Of a stretch of DNA of 64,000 nt, positions 55,252 through 64,000 are shown one piece after another. The notes beneath the pieces were generated by a model that was not told the DNA's origin, searched no databases, and saw only the letters and a program-made list of their open reading frames with translations. Position 1 is the first letter of the stretch. Every line of letters begins with the position of its first letter. Location: positions 1 through 64,000 of the forward strand of contig MEHQ01002406.1 of the NCBI GenBank assembly GCA_008828725.1. Reading direction: 5' to 3'. A program made the position numbers and the translations under genes. Source of the DNA: Saccharina japonica. Lineage: Eukaryota > Sar > Phaeophyceae > Laminariales > Laminariaceae.

Positions 55252-56974
55252 GTGAAAAAGCGTGAGGCGTGAGGTCTCAATAATACTAGTAGTGTTGGAT
55301 ATCGGACGATATTCGAATCGACTTCGATGTATGTATACAATTCCGATAAACCACAGACATTTACGTACTGGTAATGGACATGACTATGTCCCTAAATGTA
55401 AGCTCCGTTTTTATAGTAATGTTTAATGCAAACGGTCCTTTTATTGAGGGACAGAGTGGTACGTACGATTGCGATATTTTCGGTGCATTGAAGCTTGTCG
55501 TTCAGTCTGCTGCATGAAAAACAACACGCGGGGATTTTGCCCAGAAAAGCGCTGGATACGATATACCCAAACTTTCCGATACGATATCCAACAATATTAT
55601 TAAGTTGTGTTTCTTTCCCCTTGTGGAATGGTGATTCACCCTCCCCAACCTCTCTGCTCTTGATGACTGCTGTACCTTGGCGGCTGGTGATAGTTACCGG
55701 TATGATTATGTCGTAAGAATGGAATACTATTAATAGCGACCTCTGATGAGTCACATCGTTGTTCTTTCGTCGCTGATAACGGCATATAAACCTATCTATT
55801 ATTTCACGATTAGAGGTCCGTAGTTACTCGATGCTCTTTGTCCGTACAGACCAACTGTTACACAGCTCTTCGCCAACAGAGCTTTTGTTTCGCAACCAGC
55901 CCTTCAAACAGGCCAACTGAGCTCTTCGCAAACAGCAACTGACGTAACAGCCATACTGACGTATTGTACTGACGTATTATTCAAACAGCCCAACTGACAT
56001 CTACCCGCAGGGCTTTGCGGCCCGGGTCCAAAATCCACACTAATTTCAAGATAAAAATATCCACACTAAAATCAAGTAATTTTCCTGGCCATACTAAAAT
56101 CAAGTAATTTTTTCCTAAAGAGTCCCCCAGATGTGAAAATATGGATCTCCAGAACTTCGGTCAAAATCGAAATCGGCCCATAACTTCGCGAGTTAGCCAC
56201 TTTTACACTAATTTCAAGATAAAAAGGCCAGACGTAAAAAAATCGACAAAAAAAAAGAAGAAAGAAAAGGCCACTGCTGTACGTACAAGGGCTGTGCATC
56301 CATGCCGGCGTTTTGTTCACACTGCTGTACGTACAAGGGCTGCGCATCCATGCCGGCGTTTTCTTTGTGTCCGCTGTACGTACGTACGACTCGTACTGCT
56401 GGACTGCTGCTGCTGTTGTTGTTATTGCTGCTGTAGATGGGTTATATAAGGACTACTACTATTACGCGACGTAAGGCACACGCCAGGTGAGGACTTCCAG
56501 AAGCGTCTAAAAACACAAGAACGAAAAAGGAACACGAGTAGTAACCCACANNNNNNNNNNCTCGGTCTAAAAACACAAAACGAAAAAAGCGAAACACGAG
56601 TAGTAAACCCACAGCAGTAGCAGCAGCCCAGCTATTTCGTCCTACATGTGTTTCGTGATCGTGCCACTACACTACATATACACTACCACTAACTACCACT
56701 ACTACTACACACTACCACTACTACCACTACTACCTACTATACTACTACTACTACCTACTCACTACTACTACTACTATACTACTACTACTACTACTTACTA
56801 CTACTACGAGTACTACGAGCTACATACTACTACTACATACTACTACATACTTATACTACTACTACTACTACTACTACTCACTACATACTACTACATACTA
56901 CTACTACTACTACTACTTACTACTACTACTACTCACTACTACTTACTACTACTACTACTACTACTACTACTTAT

Positions 56975-57027
<53 letters not shown>

Positions 57028-57050
57028 TACTACTACTAACTACTACTACT

Positions 57051-57082
<32 letters not shown>

Positions 57083-57102
57083 ACTACTACTACTACTACT
57101 TA

Positions 57103-57133
<31 letters not shown>

Positions 57134-57170
57134 ACTACTAACTACTACTACTAACTACTACTACTACTAC

Positions 57171-57265
<95 letters not shown>

Positions 57266-60200
57266 GTCTGTACTACTGCTGTGCGTACTGTGCTGCTGTG
57301 TATTCACACTACTGTTGTAGTGGGCTGTTGTAGTGGGTGGATGGATCGATTGGTGAGTGTGTCGATCGGTTGGTGCGTACGTGGGTCGGTGGGTCGGTGT
57401 GGGTGGGTCGGTTCGTACGTGGATGACTGCGTTCGTACCTGTTCGTCGTGGCCGGCCCCGTTTTTTGTTTTGTATTGTGTTTGTCTGCTACAAGGGCTCC
57501 GCGTGGATGCCGGCATATTATAGTGTGTCAATTTACCTTATCAATGGATCGCGTTATAGCGTGTGGGTCGTGGCCCAGTTATTATTTTGTGTTATTGTTT
57601 TTGTTCGCTATACCGGCCCTGCCCTGGCATAGTTCGGGGTACCACTACTTATATATGTATAAAACTGCAGTGTGTGTTGTCTTCACAGGAAACCCGTTCT
57701 TTCTACTGCTGTACCCTGTAATAATGCGTTTTACAACCTAACTGCAGCAGTACATGTAATGGTATGGCCAGTCATATCACATACACCCATTGTCCTGATC
57801 CCTAATCGTAGAGCGATACAAATTGTCATGTGGTCACAGACTGTGAGACAGAGAAATCCCAGACAAATTAAACGTAAATGAATGGGTAAAGCAAGTGAAA
57901 TGTCAACTGACCGGATACGAGAACACATCGACACGACGAGCCAAACCAAAGAGTAAAGACGAAAAGACAATCAAACGAATTATGAAATGCACGGAGTCAG
58001 AAGGACCCCTAGAAGAAAAGCATGCGTGCCCAAGAGAGCAGATAACTGCTGCACGGGCGAAGCAACACGAAGGAGAGGAAGACACCGGCATAGAAGTACG
58101 TACTATTAATAATTATGTAGGAGGTAATGTACGTAAATGTTCGACCAGCAGGTGGCAGCATCGTAAAACATAAAACGAGAGTTCGTATATATCTACGTGA
58201 ACAATGTTTATTGTTATTAGTTTCCTTCTTCGTCTACACAATAAACGCTTTGTCCGCACTCCTCGGCTTTAGATGAAGATGCAGCAGTGCAGTTTGTCGC
58301 TTCTGTCTTTTTTGCTGCTGCAGCTGCTGCAGCTGCTGCAGCTGCTGCTGTGCATTATGTTGACGCTGTGCTGCTGGCGAGGTAACACGTTTTTCTTGCG
58401 TCGCCTTTACTATATTAAGACCACTCCGTAGGAAAGCCTTGTATATATATATATATGCACAGCAGCAGCCACACAACGTAAACGTGCCGAGACAATTGTT
58501 TCGAAAACTTTACGTACTGCTGTACCGAGATATTTGTTTTACGGCTTACACGTACCGAGATACTTGTTTCCAAGGCTTCACGTTCGGTAGTTTGGGTCGG
58601 CGATTGCAATTGGGCAAGTGGTTCTTTGTTTTTACAGCAGACCGAACAGGCTACTGCTGTGTCATTACGGTATTCATGATACCTCCACACTACCGTATGT
58701 ACGTACTCGTAGTACGACCGGTGCTGTAATACCTAACAAATTGGCGTCGTGGTCAGGACACGAACCTGCGCGCCAAAACACAACGGGTTTATACCGTCCG
58801 TGAATACCGGTAGAAATATCGTCAACCACCCGTAACAATTCCTATAATACGTACTGGTATTATCTAATTGAAACTGTTTTTTTGTTTTTCAAAGTTGTTT
58901 TTTTGGCTGTCCTGTCTTTGTTTGTGTGTGTGTGTGTGCTACCCCCCCCCCCTCCCTCGTTTGACACTGGACACTGTAGGCACTTGCCCCCCCCGGTGAA
59001 AACCCGACATGCTCCGTCCCGGCATTGTAGGGATGCGAGGGTCTATGGTCCTACGACTACGGCCATGCATGATAATGAAGTACACCCCCCCCCGCCGCCC
59101 TGCAACTGACGTTTATGCTGCTCTGCTGTTGTTTTCGTGCGACTGTCTCTCTCGAATCTGCTGTACAGGAGCTTGCGGCCTCCCCCGAAGTGGCCCCGTA
59201 CATCTGCGGTGCGGCGGCCGGCGACGCGCCGTTGTTCCCCGGAGAGACGTGGAGGGGCACCATGGAGGTGGACACCGACATCTGCGGCGACGACGCTGTC
59301 TTCTCGACCGTCTCCATGCTCAGTGAGTTGCAATTGACCTGGTAGTTTGTACTGTGACCCTGGTTTGTCCGCCGTTCACAATTTGGATGGCAGTGTGATC
59401 CATGTGATCATATTTCGGGGGACCATAGTAAGTAGGACCAAATATTGTGGGTACAAATATGTAAATATTTAGGTTTTTGTGTATACAGTGTCGGTATTGT
59501 TCGCTTTTGGCGCATACGTACCCGCACTATGTAAGGAGCTCTTGTACTTGTATACCATAACGGGACGGAGAAGAGCCGAGCGCTAACCCAGCCCCAAACC
59601 CACCATGCTCCGCACTTGCCCCCTGTGCCGCCGCTTTTTTTTTGCAGTCAACTCGAACGACGCGTTCATGGGCATCGACTCCGAGAGCCTCTACAGCGGG
59701 TCCAAGTTTTTCCCGCCCGCCTTCGACGCCCGTGAGAATTACAATGGTGAACGTTTGCTTAGAACTCTACCCCCTCCCTGTTTCGCCGGGGGGGGGGGGA
59801 CTCATTTGTTGCTTGCCTTAGTCATTTGACCTTCAGAGATGTTTTGTAGGTCCTGCTTTCTGTGCGTATATATGAGTGTCGATGATACAGCGACCGATAT
59901 AGGGGTACAGGTGGGTGGGAATAATGCATGAATGACTCAAGCTACGTACGTATTGTTGATTGATTATTTTCGACAAAAGAGGGACGCACTTATTGAAGCA
60001 TTACCTGGTACTCGTAGTCTACCTGTGTGCCGTGACCGCTGCTATTTTAAATGGACCCATTTATATCCCTCCGTACACGAACATTAACCCCTTAAACACG
60101 GGACTATAGGAGTGCACTCCCGTTTTGGAAAACAATGTACTAGGAATTAGAGTAGGAATTGGAGTCATATATTTACCGTAAACACCGTGCGTGCGGAGGC

Positions 60201-60568
60201 GCCCCCTTGCGACCTAAGCACAAGCCATTACCCAATTGATCGCAATCAGATCGGTACTCCAGTAAAACTAACTCTACCCCCCTTTTTTTCCCCTCTACCC
60301 TATGCCGTGACCCCCCCCCGGTCATCATCATCATCATCATCGTCCATCACCACCCACCACTGTCCTTATACCAGGTACCGAGTCCAACAACGAGCTTTGC
60401 AGCCACATGCCCGGGCCGGCGTGCGACGCCACGTCCGGAAATGCGCAGGACGCCCCCGGAGAGGGCTTCATCCACGTCCACCGCGGCATCCACGGAGAGG
60501 CGGACATCAGCACCCGCGCGTACGACTGGAGGAACCCTGTCGCCGAGGTGTTCGTCTTCGGCCCGTAA
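55168..60568 (+). CDS. Spondin_N-domain protein (four visible exons)
   Basis: Exons 55168-55251, 59169-59322, 59648-59731 and 60375-60568 all have AG acceptors and GT donors, with phases 0, 1 and 1 at the three junctions, and join into 171 codons ending in TAA. The domain follows the known order: LFKEGFPANDAIKLMAEDGD, a secondary PGETW strand, NSNDAFMGIDSESLYSG, PPAFDA-(R)-TESNNELCSHMPG, GFIHVHRGIHGE and YDWRNPVAEVFVF. The HVHxGIHG and DWRNPVA motifs are diagnostic. Spondin_N proteins are usually secreted or surface-attached beta-sandwich proteins; the metal-binding and adhesive role here is by analogy. About 20 N-terminal domain residues and any signal peptide must lie in unseen upstream exons. 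The first intron is 3.9 kb and full of repeats. Confidence 0.85.
56551..56560. other. assembly gap (10 N) flanked by a duplicated 48-bp segment
   Basis: The sequence before the gap (56504-56550, GTCTAAAAACACAAGAACG...) nearly repeats just after it (56564-56612, GTCTAAAAACACAAAACG...). Confidence 0.95.
56664..57265. repeat. (CTA)n microsatellite, about 600 bp
   Basis: Almost pure CTA/ACT trinucleotides with scattered single-base interruptions, in spondin intron 1. Open frames across it are Thr, Tyr or Leu homopolymers and not genes. Confidence 0.98.
57672..57990 (+). repeat. T repeat, subfamily A, with internal insertion
   Basis: Homologous to 2703-2990 (TGTCTTCACA, CCCGTTCTTTCTAC, ACGACGAGCCAAAC), but about 70 bp with CTGCTGTA words are inserted after TTTCTACT. 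Confidence 0.75.
58995..59100 (+). mobile_element. LINE-B 3' end with poly-C in spondin intron 1
   Basis: GGTGAAAACCCGACATGCTC ... GAGGGTCTATGGTCCTACGA ... AAGTACAC plus poly-C. It is 5'-truncated and in the same orientation as the gene. Confidence 0.85.
59169..59322 (+). CDS. spondin gene exon b
   Basis: ELAASPEVAPYICGAAAGDA then PLFPGETWRGTMEVDTDICG to STVSML; acceptor CTGTACAG, donor GTGAGT. GC content is far above the intron, a typical coding contrast here. Confidence 0.85.
59413..59445 (+). repeat. single end of the GGGGGACCATAGTAA MITE
   Basis: CGGGGGACCATAGTAAGTAG matches the ends of the 63750-63846 MITE. Only one end is visible. Confidence 0.6.
59648..59731 (+). CDS. spondin gene exon c
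   Basis: Completes the split Ile, then NSNDAFMGIDSESLYSGSKF to PPAFDA; acceptor TTTTTTTTGCAG, donor GTGAGA. The NDAF(M/V) stretch is the most conserved central strand of the domain. Confidence 0.88.
59760..59832 (-). mobile_element. LINE-A terminal stub in spondin intron 3
   Basis: Poly-G then ACTCATTTGTTGCTTGCCTT and AGTCATTTGACC. An extreme 5' truncation of about 40 bp plus tail. Confidence 0.75.
60088..60165. mobile_element. TTAA-type MITE, left end
   Basis: TTAA at 60084-60087, then CCCCTTAAACACGGGACTAT and GCACTCCCGTTTTGG. It resembles the 5336 copy; the right end is not clear. Confidence 0.6.
60375..60568 (+). CDS. spondin gene terminal exon d
   Basis: Entered at TATACCAG with GT completing an Arg codon; TESNNELCSHMPGPACDATS, then GEGFIHVHRGIHGEADIST and AYDWRNPVAEVFVFGP, stop TAA at 60566-60568. 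The paired Cys around HMPGPAC are as in other family members. Confidence 0.9.
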
Positions 60569-60645
60569 ACTCAGTTAGTCGACGAAGGCTGCGCGCCAAA
60601 CCTCAGGCGTCACGCGCTCAGGCATCTCGTTCGGGTAGACCCATA

Positions 60646-60693
<48 letters not shown>

Positions 60694-62630
60694 GGTCTTA
60701 TCAAGAGCCTTCGAATAGTCTATTATTGGTAATAGCCCTTTAGTAAGTCTTAGGAATAGTCTATCGGCAGGGGACGATGGTGTGGTCCTACGGACTAGCC
60801 TTACTACTGACAAGTAGTCTTCACTCTTGTGGCAGTCAGTGTGACAGAAGGGAGGGTTTTTCGTGTACCAACTGGAGGATCCAAGGTCGCCGGCACCCGG
60901 CCGTTGTTTCATGTTAACACTGGGTGTCGGTATGAGAGCAGGAAGGCTTTTCTCCACTGCTGCCGAGCGGGGTTGGGGGAGAGGGGGCACCGATGGGGCT
61001 ACTAGGGGTTAAGCAACAAAATCAGTTCCTTTTCGGGTTGGCTTTGGGGGGTGTATTGTCAGGTCAAAATGTCAGACAGGACAGTAGTATGATGTGTTTC
61101 GTGTTTGTTAGTGTTAGGTGTTGTGTGAGAACCTCGGGAATAGAAGGTGTTTTATTAGTCTGATGGTAAGTTCGACGTAAGGTGAGATCGGGACGTTTTT
61201 TCGGCAGCTCCCAAAAGTCCCTTCCGTCACGTATTCGATCAGACCGATACCTGCTATACACCTTGGGATGTATTGCGGCTCTGTGTTTGGACGTTTGCTT
61301 TCCCTCGGGAGTTTGGAGGTCGAACGCCTACGAGCGTTCCTTTGGGAATACTCTCTCGTCAATTGCTTTTTTTTCCCCTCAAGACTTTCGAGACCGAAGC
61401 GTCGTGTGCTAGAAAGGCATACTTATCTTGAGTGTTCATACTGCTTGTTGTCCTGGATCATTCCTGTACGTAGTTTTGTGTTATGTACGTGGTGTTAACA
61501 GCAGTTAGCATAGCTTTTGTATGGTATGTGTACGACTTACTATTACTGTAGGCGATATTCTATTTTTTTGTTTTTCCCTTATGATCTTCTGCTTAAGGGG
61601 ATGGCCATTTCCCTCGATTTTCGTCTTCCCGGGGATGTTTTGTGGGTGGTCAACGTTGAAGCTCATCATGTTGCACATTGTCGGAATGCAAAAAAAAGCT
61701 TAATACTCGTACGACGTATTAAAAAAAAAAAAACTCTCTGGCTGGAAATATAAGGACCTTTGGGTCTTTATCTTGATTTCGAAAAGCTCCCTTACTTATA
61801 CGGAGCGAGACGGGCAAGGCGCGTTCCTTGGTAGCGTGTTGCAAAGCCCGTCTCGAGCGCTATGTTCCAGTACAGTACGCGACAGATGATAAGAATCTCC
61901 TATTTTGGCTGAGGCTCGCGTCTTATTTTCTTGTTGATTTCAGCACAAATGCTTATATCCACATTCTTATCTGGCGAAAGGGCGCAAAACGCCAATTCTT
62001 AAAATGCGTATGCTTATTTTGAAACGGCGTTCCAAACTTTTTTTTTCTGCAAAGGCGTGCCTACGACCATTTTTCTTGAGCGGTTGTTATTAAGATATAC
62101 AGCAATACCACGTATCATTTTCATGCATGTTTTACTACGTGGCACCCATCACTCATAATCCACAACACCACAGCAGTACTACTGTACTGTTACGGGAAGC
62201 GGCCCCTTGTGCTCCACGATTTTGTAGGCTTCCAAAGCAAACCATATTCAAGTATATTGTGTCTGACCTGGTTGTCTCTTGATCCGAGCGAGCCGACGAA
62301 TTCGGACAGCAGGACAGGTCACGAGCATGCAGTAGCGTTCCATGTGTCGGATATGCAAGCGTTTCGTGCCAGTGATTCAGTATCAGCGCTCATTTCACAG
62401 GTTCACAGTGCTCAAGTTCACAGGTTCACAGTTTCGGAGTCCTTCGTGCTTTCCAAGTGATCGACATACCCCAGCTCCATCCGAGCCCACGCACGTTGGT
62501 CGATCCCCTCCTATTACATCCCTTCGAAGCCCTGTAACTCCGGGTCATATACTAAAATATGGAAGAATGTCTCCTGCTCGCCAGTACTACTGCAGTTGTT
62601 TGCATCAAATATTTAGTATTCGTGTATAAA
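60569..62630. other. 3' flank of the spondin gene and unassigned intergenic sequence
   Basis: (CT)n at 60652-60690, a short hairpin GAGACGGGC/GCCCGTCTC at 61807-61855, and no recognisable gene. The frame at 60610-60990 (-) includes IDYSKALDKT, which resembles an RT motif A, but nothing else around it supports RT. Confidence 0.45.
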
Positions 62631-63719
62631 CTATAACCGCCCGTAATTCGGATCTCGTGGCTGGGCAGCCCGCACCCCAGCTTCCGTGTCTGAGAATGCG
62701 TGCCCCTTGGAACGTGCTGGCTCCCCCATCAGCTTGCGAAACCTTCTGAGGAATCGCCGGATCTGCGGCAGCCGCTCCTCGACAGATTTGTTCTTGAGGT
62801 TGCTCCGGCGCCGCTTCGAGAGGTTGTGGCGGTTGGCCCACCGCTGCGCCCACCTGTGAGACGGGCGGAATGCCACAGCCTGCGCGTTGTCAGGGTACAT
62901 ATCTCGCAGCAGCTTCCGGTACGTGATCGTAACCCATAGCGTAGACACTTTCAGCTTCCTCTTCCGGCGTGCCATAAGTATCTTGTAAAGCTCTTGCTCT
63001 GCGTCCGGAAACCACCGTCGGGCATGTCGTTTAGCGAAGAGAGTCTTCGTCACCTCCTCTGACGCCTTTGCCACGATGTTAGTTTCGTCAGAGGCCCACT
63101 TGCTGATGAGGCTAGCGTCGATCTTGCATTCACGCGCCAGGTACTGCCGCGGGGTGAGCAACTCCGCCCTGTAGATATCCTCCGCTCGTGCCTCTAGCGA
63201 ACGCAGCTTCTCGATGACGTTTGCTTTCGTCCTGAAGGGGTACCTTGTGCGTTTCTCTGCGCCGCGGGTCTGCTTCGGCTGGAGGCCCGAAAACCCGTCG
63301 TCGTTCAGGTCGGTCTGTAGGTACGACAATGGCTTCAGAACGGATTCCGCCGCGCTGTTAGACCCAGAGTGGGAGCCTCCGCCTTCAGTGGCGTTAGAAA
63401 AGCGCACTACCCAACAACGGCCACGACCGACGCCTCTCCAAGGTCTCAGCTTTGCCCTACCTCCGCGCATCTGCCGCCCCAGGAAGCCGCCATCCATCCC
63501 CCGTCGAGCTTTGTGGATCGCAGCCTCGTGTATCGCACGACCTTGCTCCGATACGAAAGCAGTGGGGCAATGGCGACAGGGTACCCTGGGTGATGGTGGT
63601 GGCGACGACGGGAATTCGACGTGGGAGATGTGCTCGATTGTGCCTCCGCGAATCCTCTTGACCTGTTGAGCAAGCGAGGTTGAGCATGCAGGTGGTAAAT
63701 AAACGTGGAATGCGTGCAA
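62631..63719 (-). CDS. CENP-B/pogo-type HTH protein with N-terminal C2H2 finger
   Basis: 362 codons. C48, C51, H64 and H69 form a C2H2 finger (PCRHCPTAFVSEQGRAIHEA). Residues about 158-212 (RYPFRTKANVIEKLRSLEAR...LISKWASDE) fit a psq-like HTH. Residues about 236-305 (WFPDAEQELYKILMARRKRK; FRPSHRWAQRWANRHNLSKR) fit the CENP-B/Tc5 HTH found in pogo-family transposases of stramenopiles. KSVEERLPQIRRFLRRFRK and RDPNYGR then lead where the DDE nuclease should begin, but a stop follows. It is thus a DNA-binding half only: a truncated transposase, a gene with a 3' intron not recognised, or a domesticated factor. The start is the first Met after an in-frame stop, with a MITE end only about 30 bp upstream. 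Confidence 0.75.
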   Translation of the reverse strand: MHAFHVYLPPACSTSLAQQVKRIRGGTIEHISHVEFPSSPPPSPRVPCRHCPTAFVSEQGRAIHEAAIHKARRGMDGGFLGRQMRGGRAKLRPWRGVGRGRCWVVRFSNATEGGGSHSGSNSAAESVLKPLSYLQTDLNDDGFSGLQPKQTRGAEKRTRYPFRTKANVIEKLRSLEARAEDIYRAELLTPRQYLARECKIDASLISKWASDETNIVAKASEEVTKTLFAKRHARRWFPDAEQELYKILMARRKRKLKVSTLWVTITYRKLLRDMYPDNAQAVAFRPSHRWAQRWANRHNLSKRRRSNLKNKSVEERLPQIRRFLRRFRKLMGEPARSKGHAFSDTEAGVRAAQPRDPNYGRL

Positions 63720-63749
63720 TATGGTCAGTACTCATTAGATACCTATTAC

Positions 63750-63846
63750 GGGGGAGCATAGTAAATAGGGCCTATGGTACACACAAAAAACTATATGTTT
63801 ACCTACTTTGACTAACATTATTTGGTCCTATTTACTATGGTCCTCC
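63750..63846. mobile_element. about 97-bp MITE with GGGGGA(G/C)CATAGTAAATAG ends
   Basis: Left CGGGGGAGCATAGTAAATAG and right CTATTTACTATGGTCCTCC are inverted over about 25 bp. TTA at 63747-63749 and 63847-63849 is a possible duplication. It sits directly upstream of the CENP-B-type gene. Confidence 0.8.
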
Positions 63847-63858
63847 TTAATAGTACCG

Positions 63859-64000
63859 TGGAGGTCGGGGGTTCGATTCTCCTCGTATGGAGATTTTTAT
63901 TCTCAAAATGACACCAACTGTCGAGAGCGCATATTATAGCGTGGGTAAGCACAATTCGACGAAAGTTGACGAGGGAAGAAAGTGCTGAAATCTTCTCGCG
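63859..64000 (+). mobile_element. SINE S11, runs off the window
   Basis: Starts inside the tRNA-like head (GGTCGGGGGTTCGATTCTCC) and is nearly identical to S10 to the window end, suggesting recent activity of this subfamily. Confidence 0.92.

Larger units (their letters stand above)
55252..59168 (+). other. spondin intron 1 (3.9 kb, repeat-filled)
   Basis: It contains a CCAC-ACTAATTTCAAG repeat cluster (56024-56110, 56205), the 10-N gap, (CTA)n, a T repeat and a LINE-B tail ending 68 bp before exon b. No additional exon is needed by the protein alignment. Confidence 0.6.

Noticed and set aside
56646-57320. 224-codon open frame rich in Thr, Tyr and Leu
   Set aside because: It is only the translation of the CTA microsatellite.
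60610-60990. Minus frame with IDYSKALDKT resembling an RT motif A
   Set aside because: No other RT motif is near, the frame runs into (CT)n, and the match is too short.

Overview
This window is nuclear DNA from a eukaryote and is almost entirely intergenic and intronic repeat. The evidence is split genes with GT-AG introns, a LUC7-type splicing-factor exon, chromodomain Ty3/gypsy remains, LINEs, a tRNA-headed SINE family, TTAGGG-type arrays, long microsatellites and a 10-N assembly gap. A stramenopile (alga or related protist) fits best, because of the CENP-B/pogo-type HTH protein, the stand-alone Spondin_N gene and the LINE types. That lineage call is a low-confidence inference.

Cellular or domesticated genes are few. 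A LUC7-like exon lies at 13562-13725 (-). A Spondin_N-domain gene lies at 55168-60568 (+), with four visible exons that join in phase; its 5' exons were not found. A CENP-B/pogo-type DNA-binding ORF with an N-terminal C2H2 finger lies at 62631-63719 (-). Two weaker exon candidates are at 21717-21882 and 25909-26113.

Layout. 0-6.5 kb: inverted-repeat and hAT-like MITEs, SINE and T-repeat fragments. 6.5-11.2 kb: a gag-bearing LTR element (LTRs about 6908-7123 and 8514-8727), an inverted broken Ty3/gypsy integrase-chromodomain remnant, and tandem LINE-B 3' ends with poly-C tails. 11.6-14 kb: minisatellites around the LUC7 exon. 15-20.3 kb: LINE-A (-) followed by a GC-rich LINE-C (+) with RT motifs. 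24.5-29.3 kb: SINEs, LINE-D RT (-) and T repeats. 30-35.5 kb: tandem duplications, a PIF/Harbinger-like element (TAA duplication) and a 1.1-kb hAT-like element (8-bp duplication). 35.6-38.8 kb: a second LINE-A, then LINE-B interrupted by a hAT MITE. 41.9-43.6 kb: a PIF/Harbinger-like element interrupted by a TTAA MITE. 44-51.3 kb: SINEs, hAT, pogo-like and other TA-target MITEs nested several levels deep, and a second Harbinger-like copy. 52-55 kb: a telomere-repeat inverted element, a T repeat and the CCCCGCCGTGATGA repeat field. 55-60.6 kb: the spondin gene, whose introns hold about 600 bp of (CTA)n, the gap, a T repeat and a LINE-B tail. 62.6-64 kb: the CENP-B-type gene, a MITE and a SINE cut by the window edge.

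Three observations stand out. (1) LINE-A and LINE-B, otherwise unlike each other, share a 3' end of about 45 nt followed by poly-C. (2) At least three inverted-repeat element types carry internal TTAGGG arrays. (3) Copy-to-copy comparison inside the window exposes recurrent 4-8 bp insertions of the form TA-N(2-6)-TA (CGTA, CCAGGTA, CAGCAGTA, TTAATA). These words are strongly over-represented here and may be excision footprints of the TA-target elements also present.
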